NCBI RefSeq assembly: GCF_000614545.1
Contig: NZ_BAKW01000002.1
Span: 1 to 64,000 of the forward strand
DNA length: 64,000 nt
Direction of reading: 5' to 3'
Source: Asaia platycodi JCM 25414
Lineage (GTDB): Bacteria; Pseudomonadota; Alphaproteobacteria; Acetobacterales; Acetobacteraceae
How positions within the stretch are numbered: the stretch's first letter is position 1; each line of letters starts with the position of its first letter. The notes below the pieces were generated by a model. That model was given only the letters and a program-made list of their open reading frames with translations. It was not told the DNA's origin and did not search any database. The position numbers and the translations under genes are program-made. Positions 20,054 through 29,457 of the stretch are shown one piece after another.

Positions 20054-20909
20054 AGGCGCGAGGCAGGGTATTTCCTGCCCAATCGCTCAGCATGATATCG
20101 GCTGAGCGCACGGCTTGGCGCAATTCGGGGCTTATCAGGGCGTCGAACTCGCCACGCTGGTCATATTCCGGCATCAGTCGCTGCAACAATGTGTTCTGTT
20201 CCAGCGCCGGGTGAAAATAAAGCTCGGACAGACCTTCAGGTAGATGCGGCATGAGTCCCGCGACCCGACCCGGTCGCATCTGGCCGCTCCAGGCCAGGCC
20301 GAAACAGTGGTCATTGGTTGTCATGCCCGCACGCACGATCTGATGGCGCAGCACCCCGCACCAGCGACGCAAGGCCGCGGCCCCCAGTGAATCGAAATGG
20401 GTCTCGGCGGCGGCAAGCGGCTCGGGCGGTTCGCAGGGCGTTCGCACATGACGCAGGCCGTAATGTAGTCCTGTTTCAATCATCATCCGCCCGACAGTGG
20501 GGTGGAGATGCATGTGCTTATGGGCATTGGCATGGTCGAGACGCAGGCCAGAGGCCATGAAAGACCGGAACTGGGCTTCGATCTCGCGTGACAGAGCGCG
20601 TCGGGCGGCAGGCCGGAAAAAATAGGACACCCCCAGACCAAGCTGGCTGGTGCCGAACCGGTCATCGGGGGTGGCAATGGCGCCGATCGTAGCACCCGGC
20701 AGAGCGGTATCACCCTCGATCACGACCAGATGCAGCCCGACACGCAGATCGGGCAGTCTCTTGGCACGGCGCACCGCATCGACGCTGGCGGGGCCAGCGA
20801 CCATGAGGCTGGCCGTCGAGAGAAGCCCGTCACGATGGGCAATCTCGATGGCCTCGTTGACCTCTTCACTCAGCCCGAAATCATCGGCCGAGACGATAAG
20901 ACGACGCAT
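20052..20909 (-). CDS. hpnK: Hopanoid biosynthesis deacetylase HpnK
   Basis: A 285-residue YdjC/CE14-type metal-dependent deacetylase. It is expected to remove the N-acetyl group from the GlcNAc head attached to bacteriohopanetetrol by HpnI. The N-terminus LIVSADDFGLSEEVNEAI carries the metal-binding Asp pair (residues 9-10), GLHLVVIEGD supplies a His, and LDHANAHKHMHLHP a His cluster near residue 127. It lies 6 bases downstream of hpnJ on the same strand, as in known hopanoid clusters. Intact. Confidence 0.92.
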   Translation of the reverse strand: MRRLIVSADDFGLSEEVNEAIEIAHRDGLLSTASLMVAGPASVDAVRRAKRLPDLRVGLHLVVIEGDTALPGATIGAIATPDDRFGTSQLGLGVSYFFRPAARRALSREIEAQFRSFMASGLRLDHANAHKHMHLHPTVGRMMIETGLHYGLRHVRTPCEPPEPLAAAETHFDSLGAAALRRWCGVLRHQIVRAGMTTNDHCFGLAWSGQMRPGRVAGLMPHLPEGLSELYFHPALEQNTLLQRLMPEYDQRGEFDALISPELRQAVRSADIMLSDWAGNTLPRA

Positions 20910-20915
20910 GAAAGA

Positions 20916-22339
20916 TCAGGCGGCGTTACGGTCTTTGAGGAACTGGAAGAACTCCACGCCCTCGCGCAAACGACGCTTCATCATCTGCGGGCTGCGCACC
21001 ATCTCGTTGACGATCGAGGCGATCTTCGGCGCACGGAAGTAGAATTTGCGGTAGAATTCCTCAACCGAGGCAAAGATCTCGGTATGCGACAGATGCGGGT
21101 AGTGCAGCGGGGCGATCTGCACGCCATGTTCGTCGATCAGCTCGGCTTCAGCCTCGTTGAACCAGCCATTCTCGGTAGCCTGCTTGTGCAGGGCCGTGCC
21201 GGGATAGGGCGCTGCCAGAGAGACCTGCAGCGTGTGCGGGTTGATCTCGCGGGCGAACTGGATGGTTTCCTGAATGGTCTCCTTCGTCTCGCCCGGCAGG
21301 CCGACGATGAAGGTACCATGGATCTTGATACCCAGCTTGTGGCAGTTCTTCGTGAACTCGCGTGCCGTTTCGACGCGCATGCCCTTCTTGATGTTGTGCA
21401 GAATCTGCTGGTTGCCGCTCTCATAGCCGACCAGAAGCAGGCGCAGCCCGTTTTCCTTCATGATCTTGAGCGTCTCGTAAGGCACGTTCGCCTTGGCATT
21501 GCACGACCACGTCACGCCCAGCTTGCCCATCTCGCGGGCAATGGCCTCGGCGCGGGGCAGGTCGTCTGTGAAGGTGTCGTCGTCGAACATGAACTCCTTC
21601 ACCTGCGGGAAATACTGCTTGGCCAGACGGATTTCCGCCGCCACATGCTCGGGGCTGCGCGTGCGGTAGCGATGGCCACCTACTGTCTGCGGCCACAGGC
21701 AGAACGTGCAGCGCGACTTGCAGCCGCGGCCCGTGTAGATCGAGATATACGGGTGCATCAGATACCCGATGAAGTAATCTTCGATCTTCAGGTCGCGCTT
21801 GTAGACTTCCGTCACGAAGGGAAGGCTGTCCATGTCCTCGATCATGCGCGGTCGCGATTGGCGATGATCTCGCCATCCTTGTTGCGCCAGGTAATGCCAT
21901 CCACGTCCTTGAGATCGCGGCCTTCGGCGATTTCCTTGATCGTGAAGTCGAATTCGTTGCGTGCCACGAAATCGATCGGGCCACCTTTGGCCATCGATTC
22001 GTCAGGCTGTACGGCAACCTTGGCGCCGACCATGCCGATCATCAGATTGGGATTGGCGTCTTTCAGCATCTGCGCGACGCGTACGTCGGAGGCGAAAGAC
22101 GGCGTGGAGGTATGCATCACCACCAGGTCGCGATTCATCACGTCTTTCAGGATCGGCTCCATGCCCATACGGGCCGGAGGTGCATCGATCAGACGCGATC
22201 CCTCGACCATGGCGGCAGGCTGTGCCAGCCAGGTCGGGAACCAGAAGGAACGAATCTCGCGCTTGGCCTGGTAACGCGAACCGGCTCCGCCATCGAAACC
22301 GTCGAATGAAGGGGGCTGAAGGAACAGCGTGCGCATCAT
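20916..22339 (-). CDS. hpnJ: Hopanoid biosynthesis radical SAM protein HpnJ (frame interrupted)
   Basis: About 474 residues, a B12-binding-type radical SAM protein. It is the enzyme thought to contract the amino-sugar ring of the hopanoid head group into the cyclitol ether. The N-terminal part (22339 down) has the cobalamin-like fold region VVMHTSTPSFASD and IGMVGAKVAVQPD; the radical SAM cluster is CKSRCTFC, just after YISIYTGRG. The frame changes near 21848, where restoring one base gives NRDRAMIEDMDSLPF. The resulting ATGA arrangement mimics two overlapping genes but the protein is a single family-length unit. Confidence 0.93.
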
Positions 22340-22448
22340 GGTGGTGAAAATCCTTGGGAAAACCGTCGGATCGCGAGATCCGCAAAGGTGAAGGGATCAG
22401 AAATTTCTGACGAATGCCCCAGCATATGAGGCCGAAACCCTAAAAAGT

Positions 22449-23636
22449 CTAATCTCCGGGCTCGACGGGGTGTATCGGCGGTGTAATCGGAGCGGTTCGA
22501 CGGATGTGAAGTGTCTGCCCACGCCACTCCACGCGCTGGCCTCTTGCGCTGCCAACCATGATGGCGGCTGACAGCCACTCACGCAGGGGAAACAGCCCGT
22601 AAACCGAAGGAGTAAGTCGACCGAGGCTGCGATCGATCATGAGCGCCGAAAGAACACGCACAGCCCAGACGCCGAGAAAGAACCAGAGCGCCCAGCGGGC
22701 AGGCCAGCAGCAGAGCAGTACGACGCTCGACCAGAAGAGCGGAAGCTGGATGGCAGAGAGCCCATACCCCACCGGCTCGACATTCTTGACCGTGCGTCCC
22801 CAGCGTAGCTCATGTTCGATCATGTTACCGGCAGAGGATTCTGCAACAGTGGTCCAGGTCATGCACGGCGCGAGAGCGATGGACTTGCCATGGGCGCGGA
22901 CATACTGGCCCAGAATGGCATCGTCGGCGACGTGGTCGGCCAGAGCCGCCAGTCCACCGACGCGATTAAGCAGAGAGCGTCTGAGGGCCATCGTGGCGCC
23001 GAGACAGTCCTGACGTCCGAGCAGGCGCGACATCATCACGCCCGGCATGAAATTATGATTGATCTGTGACGCAGCGAACTCCCTGACCAGCGAGGAAGAG
23101 GCCGGCAGACCGGCATAGAGCGTGGTGACGAGCCCTATGTCAGGCTGGGAGAGTGTCGCGACCACATCGCGCAGATAAGTGCGCTGTACATGAATATCCG
23201 AGTCGGAAATCACGAGAATGTCGTGTTTCGCCGAAGGATACATGTTGATGAGATTGGCGATCTTGCGGTTGGTGCCGTGCGTCGCGCCATCGATGATCAG
23301 CGTGATCTCGCGCTCGGGGTACTCGGCCATGAGACGCCGGACGATTGCAATCGCGGTGTCGTCCTGGCGCTGAACCCCGAAAACGATCTGGAATTCGGGA
23401 TAATCCTGTTCGCAGAAGCTGCGCAGTGCCTCCTCAAGGAGGGGCTCGTCGCCATGCAGGGGTTTGAGCACCGACACTGCAGGCAGCGGAAGATGGGATA
23501 TTTCGGCTTTGGCGGCGCGTCGTTTCTCGTTACGGCGAAAGGCGGCGATCAGACCCGCCCCGATAGCCGACTGTGCACAGCCTGCTACGGCAAGGCAGGC
23601 TGAGGCATAGCCAAGCCAGTTCAGAGCGAGAGCCAC
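22449..23636 (-). CDS. hpnI: Hopanoid biosynthesis glycosyltransferase HpnI
   Basis: A 395-residue membrane glycosyltransferase (GT2/GT21 type, like ceramide glucosyltransferase) expected to attach N-acetylglucosamine to bacteriohopanetetrol. An N-terminal membrane segment (5-32) precedes the catalytic domain with VSVLKPLHGDEPLLEEAL, the DxD-like ISDSDIHV near residue 143, and the acceptor motif HELRWGRT near residue 277 (the QxxRW-type motif). Two or three C-terminal membrane segments follow. Intact, upstream of hpnJ and hpnK. Confidence 0.93.
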   Translation of the reverse strand: MALALNWLGYASACLAVAGCAQSAIGAGLIAAFRRNEKRRAAKAEISHLPLPAVSVLKPLHGDEPLLEEALRSFCEQDYPEFQIVFGVQRQDDTAIAIVRRLMAEYPEREITLIIDGATHGTNRKIANLINMYPSAKHDILVISDSDIHVQRTYLRDVVATLSQPDIGLVTTLYAGLPASSSLVREFAASQINHNFMPGVMMSRLLGRQDCLGATMALRRSLLNRVGGLAALADHVADDAILGQYVRAHGKSIALAPCMTWTTVAESSAGNMIEHELRWGRTVKNVEPVGYGLSAIQLPLFWSSVVLLCCWPARWALWFFLGVWAVRVLSALMIDRSLGRLTPSVYGLFPLREWLSAAIMVGSARGQRVEWRGQTLHIRRTAPITPPIHPVEPGD

Positions 23637-23690
23637 GAGACCCCTTTTCCCTTCTCAGGGCATGCTATCTGGGGAAACTGGCCAAGCATC

Positions 23691-24363
23691 TTAATTATTC
23701 ATGAACTTTGCGGTCTTGCGGTTGAGCAGCGTCACCAGGCATCGGCGCCGCCGCGGGCCAGGGTTGAGCTGAAATCGGCACGTTGCGCCGCGACCTGGCT
23801 GATATGGCCGTTGAGCAGAATATCGACAATCCGATAGCCACCGCCCGAGGGCATCATCACATAATTGATCGCGGTCGAGGAATCGCTGCCATCGCCAATC
23901 GTGGTATTGACGATCGTGCTGCCGCCAGTCGGGGCGGGACGTGTGGTCGGGCTGACGGTAAACTTGGCGTCGCCGCCTTTCTTGAAGCTCGACACGTAGC
24001 GGGCGACGGTGAACTGGCGAAACGCCGTCAGCAGCTTGCTCTGTTCATCGGCCGAGAGCGTCGTGTAGCGCATGCCAATCGAATTGTGCAGGATGGTCGA
24101 GAGATCGAAGCTGCGATCAATGACAGGTGCCACGATCTGGCACGGGCTTCAGCCGAGCCGCTGGCTGGCGACTGGATCTGTCCGAGAACAGCATAAAGAT
24201 CGTTGATCGGTGTAACTGCAGCAGACTGGGCAAATGCCGGTGCAATCAATGCAGTAGAAGACAGTGCAGCAGGGGCAGAAAACAGGGCCATCAGTCCCAG
24301 AATAGCGCGCTTCGTGCGCACGATGCGGGCGGTTTCGGGCACTCTGCGGGTGAACTGTGTCAT
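23691..24363 (-). CDS. hpnM: Hopanoid-associated MlaC/Ttg2-type periplasmic protein HpnM (two frame breaks)
   Basis: About 224 residues, a periplasmic phospholipid/hopanoid-binding protein of the toluene-tolerance (MlaC) family. A signal peptide ends at PAFAQ near residue 46. The first break near 24141 is repaired by one base (ARIVAPVIDRSFDLSTILHNSIG); the second near 23735 by one C (GGADALVTLLNRKTAKFMNN), giving a stop at 23691. MSAD-EQSKLLTAF and ARYVSSFKKGG are recognisable family segments. As the first gene of the minus-strand hpn operon it likely serves outer-membrane hopanoid transport. Confidence 0.85.
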
Positions 24364-24861
24364 GCTGCGTCCTCAAATCTGTCCCGCTGATCGGGAGAGA
24401 CATATGGCTGAATCCGTACCCGGAAAACTGGGGTGTCTCGTATCAAAAACAAGTCATCCACGGCCCGACTGCGGCGGCTTATGTCTGACATAACGTTGAA
24501 AAGTGCAATCTTTCTGCCATTTTGCAATAACGAGGTCTGCGAATTCGCTCATCGTCCCGAGTGACGCAACAGGTTTCAGCTTAAAATTTGGTTAGTTATT
24601 ATCGATAAATGTCGCCAAAATGACACAGTAGGCGCTACGAAGCATCTCCGATGTTGAGGAGAGGCCTGTGCGCGGTGTATAGGCCACGTTTTACCATCCC
24701 GATTGTATCATTTTCAGTCTTGCACGCCGCCTCTTATTCCGGTGTTGTTTTTCGAAATCATATGACCAACGGGTCTTACGTATGACGGCGACGCGGTAAT
24801 CATGTCGGGCCTTTTCTGACACCGCGCCCGCATGTCATCTGGTGTAGGAGCATAGAGATAC
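24364..24861. promoter_or_regulatory. Divergent promoter region between hpnM and hpnH
   Basis: About 500 bases without a gene, noticeably AT-richer in the middle (24580-24620), separating the divergent hopanoid operons. It must hold promoters for both directions. GGAG lies 11 bases before the hpnH start. I could not identify a specific operator. Confidence 0.5.
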
Positions 24862-26048
24862 ATGGCCGTTCCATTGATGCAGGCCGTCCGTGTCGGACGC
24901 TATGTGGTCAAACAGCATATGCTGGGTCGCAAGCGCTATCCGCTCGTTCTGATGCTCGAGCCGTTGTTCCGCTGCAATCTGGCCTGCTCGGGCTGCGGAA
25001 AGATCGATTATCCGGCACAGATCCTGAACCAGCGCCTGAGTCTGCAGGAATGTCTGGATGCCGATGCCGAGGCAGACGCCCCCGTCATTGCCATTGCCGG
25101 TGGTGAGCCGCTTCTCCACAAGGAGATGCCCGAGATCGTCAAGGGTCTGACCGCGCGCAAGAAATACGTTTATCTCTGCACGAACGGACTTCTGCTCGAC
25201 AAGAAGCTCGACGATTACGAGCCCAATCCGTTCTTCTCCTGGGATATCCATCTCGACGGCGACAAGGCGATGCATGATTCGTCAGTCTGTCAGGAAGGCG
25301 TCTACGAGCGTGCCGTTGCCGCTATCCGTAAGGCGAAGGAGCGCGGCTTCCGCGTTTCCATCAACTGCACCCTGTTCGACGGCGCCCAGCCCGAGCGCGT
25401 GGCACGGTTCTTCGATGAGGTCATGGCGCTTGGCGTTGATGGCGTCATGACGGCTCCGGGCTACGCCTATGAGCGCGCGCCGGATCAGGAGCACTTCCTG
25501 AACCGCCAGAAGACCAAGCAGCTCTTCCGTGACATCTTCCGTCTCGGCAAGGGCAAGAAATGGCGCTTCACGCAGTCGCCGCTCTTCCTGAACTTCCTGG
25601 CTGGCAATGAAAACTATCATTGCACGCTTGGGGCAAGCCGCTCCGTACGGTGTTCGGCTGGCAGCGTCCCTGCTATCTGCTCGGCGAAGGCTATGCCAAG
25701 ACCTTCAAGGAACTGATGGACGATACGGCCTGGGATCAGTACGGCACTGGCGCCTACGAGAAATGCGCCGATTGCATGGTGCATTCCGGTTACGAATCCA
25801 CGGCCGTCATGGATGCGGTCAAGCGTCCCTGGCACATCGCCAAGGTTGCGCTGTTCGGCCCCGAGACCGAAAAGCCGATGGTCCCCGAGATCTCTCTCGC
25901 GAACCAGCGCAAGGCTGAATACAAATACGAGGCTCAGGTGGCCGAGCAGGTTACCCTGCTCGAATCACGCAAGCCGGCTCGCGGGCCGCGCGTGCGTGTG
26001 CACAAAGCCGAAGACAAGCCGGTCGAAGTGGCTGACGCCGCAGACTGA
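24862..26048 (+). CDS. hpnH: Adenosyl-hopene transferase HpnH (frame interrupted)
   Basis: A radical SAM enzyme of about 395 residues that joins a 5'-deoxyadenosyl group to diploptene, the first step of hopanoid side-chain extension. The 4Fe-4S cluster motif CNLACSGC is at residues 38-45, GKIDYP follows, and IAIAGGEPLLHKEM is the SAM-binding GGE motif. Near 25626 the frame breaks; one restored C gives NENYHCTPWGKPLRTVFGW and continuation to EKCADCMVHSGYE, the C-terminal family signature. It is followed by a strong terminator, so it is probably transcribed alone. Confidence 0.95.
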
Positions 26049-26144
26049 CACTTCGGATTCGAGGGCGTGAGCGCTCGGGAGAGCCGGGTAAAAGCCGCGT
26101 TCTCCGGCGCTCTGGTCAAACAGGGCGTGACAGTTTTATCCTGA

Positions 26145-26186
26145 AAAGGCGGACATACGATGTGTATGTCCGCCTTTTCTTTTTTC
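26145..26186 (+). terminator. Strong rho-independent terminator after hpnH
   Basis: AAAAGGCGGACATAC (26145-26159) pairs perfectly over 15 bases with the segment 26164-26178 around a GTGT loop, and a T-rich tract follows to 26186. It lies just before the start of the next gene, which shows that the true start of that gene is at 26202 rather than inside the hairpin. Confidence 0.93.
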
Positions 26187-26201
26187 CGAACGAAGGACTC
26201 C

Positions 26202-27492
26202 ATGCTCACCCCCATTCTGGTCATCTGTCTTCTCATTGCGCTGAACAGCATTTTCGCCATGGGCGAAATGGCGCTGATCTCGGCCAAGCGGCCGCGCCTT
26301 GCGGCGCTGGTCAAGCGGCAGGTGCGCGGGGCGGAGCGGGCGCTGCGTCTGGCGGATGAGCCGCATTCCTTTCTGCCGACCGTGCAGATCGGCATGACAC
26401 TGGTATCCATTCTCGAAGGCGCATTCGGCGGTAGTCAGATCGAAGAGGATCTGGCGCTTCTGATCCGTCGCAGCGATCTGCTGCGTCCTTTTGCCAATGA
26501 GCTTTCTATTGGCATCGTTGTGATGGGCATCACCTTCGCTATGCTGGTCTTCGGCGAACTGGTGCCCAAGCAGATTGCCTTGCAGCAGCCGGAAAAAATC
26601 GCAGCACGCCTTTCCTTTATTCTTTCAGCGCTGCTGACAATCTCGCGCCCTGTGGTGGCGCTGCTGAGCGGGGCTTCGTCGCTCGTTCTGCGTCTGTTCG
26701 GTGTCGGCGGTCTGACACGCGCGGCCATAACGGAAGAGGAGCTTCGTGCCATTCTGGCCGAGGGCGCGCAGGCCGGCGTGCTGGAAACCGAAGAGCGCAT
26801 CATGATCGAACGGCTGCTGCGTCTGGCCGACCGCCCCGTCCGCGCCATCATGACGCCACGCAACGAGCTGTTCTGGGTTGATCGTCATGCGAGCCGTGAT
26901 GCGCTGATCGTCAAGCTGCGTCAGTCGACCTATACGCGCATTCTCGTCTGCGAAGGCGATGTGGATCACCCGGTCGGCGTCGTTCTGGCCAAGGATCTCA
27001 TGGATCGCCTGCTTCAGGGGTTGCCCATCTCGATCGAGGCGGCGCTGCGCCAGCATTGTGGTGCCTGACAGCCTGACCGCGCAGGACATGATCGAACGCA
27101 TGCGTGGTGAGCGTCTGGGCATCGCTTTCGTGCTCGATGAATATGGTTCTTTCGAAGGGATCGTCACGCCGTCAGATATCTTCGAAGCCATTGTCGGTGA
27201 TGAGAACGCCGAAAAGAACAAGACCGAGCGTGAAAACCCGCAACGGCGAGACGAATATGTGCTCGATGGTTTCATGCCCGCCGATGAGGTGCGTTCGGTG
27301 CTCGATCTGCCGGATCTGCCCGCTGCTGGCAGCTATCACACGCTTGCCGGCGCCATTCTTGCCCTGCTGCGTCGCGTACCGGCCAAGGGTGACAAGGTGG
27401 TATTCGCCGGATGGCTGTTCGAAGTGGTCGAGATGGAACAGCGCCGCGTGACCAAAGTGCGCGCCAGCCGCCAGGTTCTGGCGGAAAATTAA
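26202..27492 (+). CDS. HlyC/CorC-family membrane protein with CBS pair (frame interrupted)
   Basis: About 430 residues. An N-terminal DUF21 (CNNM) membrane domain with three to four hydrophobic helices (LTPILVICLLIALNSIFAMGEM onward) is followed by a CBS pair (PVRAIMTPRNELFWVD, TRILVCEGDVDHPVGVVLAKDL) and a CorC/HlyC C-terminal domain. Members act in magnesium/cobalt efflux or membrane integrity. ATG 26202 has AAGGA 5 bases upstream. The frame changes near 27054; two bases missing (or one extra) links EAALRQ to IVVPDSLTAQDMIERM. Not to be confused with a haemolysin despite the family name. Confidence 0.9.
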
Positions 27493-27558
27493 ACTAAAGC
27501 CATTTGTCACCCGCTCTTTTGTAACACTATCGTTCTGAATGGATCGGGCGGGAGACAA

Positions 27559-28823
27559 ATGACAGGCTTGGGATCGGCGGGCGCAAAGCCGGGTTTTGCG
27601 TTTTTCCTCGGGCTGCGGGCCCGTTATCTGCTTCATGCCGGAAAAGCGCTGCTGGTGCAGCGTTGGATGTTGTTGATAGGGGGCGCACTGGCGTCGCCCT
27701 CCATCCCCTTCATGGCCATTTTTCTGCATCTCGGCCATTTATCCTTGCGGTGCTGGCGGGTCCGGGAGGTCTGAGGGCGCATTTCGTGGCAGTTTTGGCG
27801 GCCCAGGGCGTTTTTATCGCTTGGTCGCAAGGGCTGAGCGGCTTCGTGCGTGGCGGTAGTTTTCGCGCCTTTACCGATACCTTGCCCATTACGCCTCAGC
27901 ACCGACTGCAGATAACGGGGATACTTCTTGCGGCGCTCGATCTGCCGCTGTTCCTCCCATTCATCATCGGAGGTGTTCTGATCGGCTCGGCGTCGCTCTC
28001 GGCCCTTCCTCATTATGGTATGGCGTTGATCGTGTTCGTGGGGCTGGTCCTGCTCTTGCAGGCGGCGCTCGTCGAGCGTCTCTTCTCTCTCTGCGTCGCA
28101 ATTTTTCTGGCCAACTCCCTGCTCGCCGCCGGATGTATGACGCAGCCATTCTGGTCGGGGGCTCTCTGTCTGATTGGGGCCGCCGGGCTCGGTGTGGCTG
28201 GTTTCATTCTGGTCGGTCGCGAGCCTGGACTCACCTCTCTCTCGATATGGCTGGCTTCCCATCGGAGGGTTCCATCCTATGTCAGGGCAAAGCCTGTCGA
28301 CCGGCTCGCACGCCTCTCCCCCGTGTTGCGGCTGCAATTGCGCAGTTGGCTCGAACCGGGCAGCGGCGTTTCGGTGTTGTTGGTGATCGCCCTTTTTCTG
28401 CCGATCGGGTTATGGGTGTTGCTCTCGGTCTTTGCCTATGATGGACGCTCGATCCCGGTGATGATTGTCGGGATGGCACTCGTCGCGCAGTTCAGTCTCG
28501 TGCCTTTCGTTGTGCTCGACACCGCGCATCGCCGTGCGTCGCCCTTCATCAGGACGCTCCCCTTGCCGCGGTTTTTCTGGGTCAGGCGCGATCTGATACT
28601 CGTTCTGGCCGTCTTCGCCCCATCGGTTTTTTTCTTCTTGCTGCCTCTGTGTGTGCACGCGCTTGTTTCTCCGGTCGCGCTGGCTGCAATCGTGGTGACC
28701 TATGGTCTGCTGCTCTGTGCGATACGGTTGAGCCTGTGCATCGATACGCGTTGGCGGCCTATGGCCAGCATGGCACTGAGCATTCTCTGGGTCAGTTTCA
28801 TTCTGATGGAGGTGACGGCATGA
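27559..28823 (+). CDS. Polytopic membrane protein, probable ABC transporter permease (frame interrupted)
   Basis: About 421 residues with roughly ten hydrophobic segments and no recognised family signature. The given sequence changes frame near 27737; restoring one base joins FMAIFLHLG to FILAVLAGPGGLRAHF. Its stop overlaps the start of an ABC ATPase gene by four bases, which is the basis for calling it the permease of an ABC exporter-like system. Substrate unknown; position just after hopanoid genes and CorC allows but does not prove a role in envelope lipid transport. Confidence 0.6.
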
Positions 28824-29442
28824 CCGCCATTCTGCGCTGTTCCGACCTCTGTGTGGCTTATGGTGGTCGACCCGTTCTCTCCTCGGTCAGCCTGTCGCTC
28901 GATGTCGGGTTTCATGGCCTATGGGGGGCGAACGGTACCGGGAAATCGACCTTGCTGCGTGTGTTGTCCGGTACGGCAAAGCCCGATCATGGCGATGTCT
29001 GGATTGCCGGAAAGCATCTGACGCGCGATCCCGTCGCAGCACGGAAAGGCCTGGCCTATGTGCCGGACGAGGCGGCGGTCTATCCGTTCATGACCGGGCG
29101 CGATCTGATGGCGCTTTGCGCCTGGGCGCGCGCAGCGCCGGAAATAGCGCCTCATTGATAGAGGGGTTTGGCCTCACGCCGCATCTCGACAAGCGTTACG
29201 ATGCGCTGTCTCTGGGCACGAGGCGGAAAATGCTGATCGCTTCCGCCTTCATCGGCGAGGCGGCGGTTCTTCTGATGGATGAGCCTGCGAACGGCCTTGA
29301 TGCATCGTCTCGCGCGTTCTTCAGCGCGCTTCTGATCGAAAGATCCCGCTCAGCCTGCGTTCTGCTCTCGACGCATGACGGGGCGTTTCTCGAAGCGCAG
29401 GGGGCAACGATCATTCGTCAGGAGAGCCTCGGCGTCTCCTGA
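28820..29442 (+). CDS. ABC transporter ATP-binding protein (frame interrupted)
   Basis: About 207 residues, a short single nucleotide-binding domain. Walker A is GANGTGKST (residues 35-43), the signature is the divergent LSLGTRRKM in place of LSGGQ, and Walker B is VLLMDEPANGLD with the H-loop STHDGAF. The frame changes near 29147 (one base lost), between CAWARAAPE and SASLIEGFGL. It is translationally coupled to the upstream permease (ATGA overlap at 28820). The pair resembles ABC-2-type export modules; the cargo is unknown. Confidence 0.8.
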
Positions 29443-29457
29443 CGGTGACCGGCGCAC

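Noticed and set aside
20916-22339. Programmed frameshift or two-gene organisation in hpnJ, addB, metN and others with ATGA-like junctions
   Set aside because: No slippery heptamer or stimulatory stem is common to the sites, they affect unrelated families that are single proteins elsewhere, and most simply lack one base.
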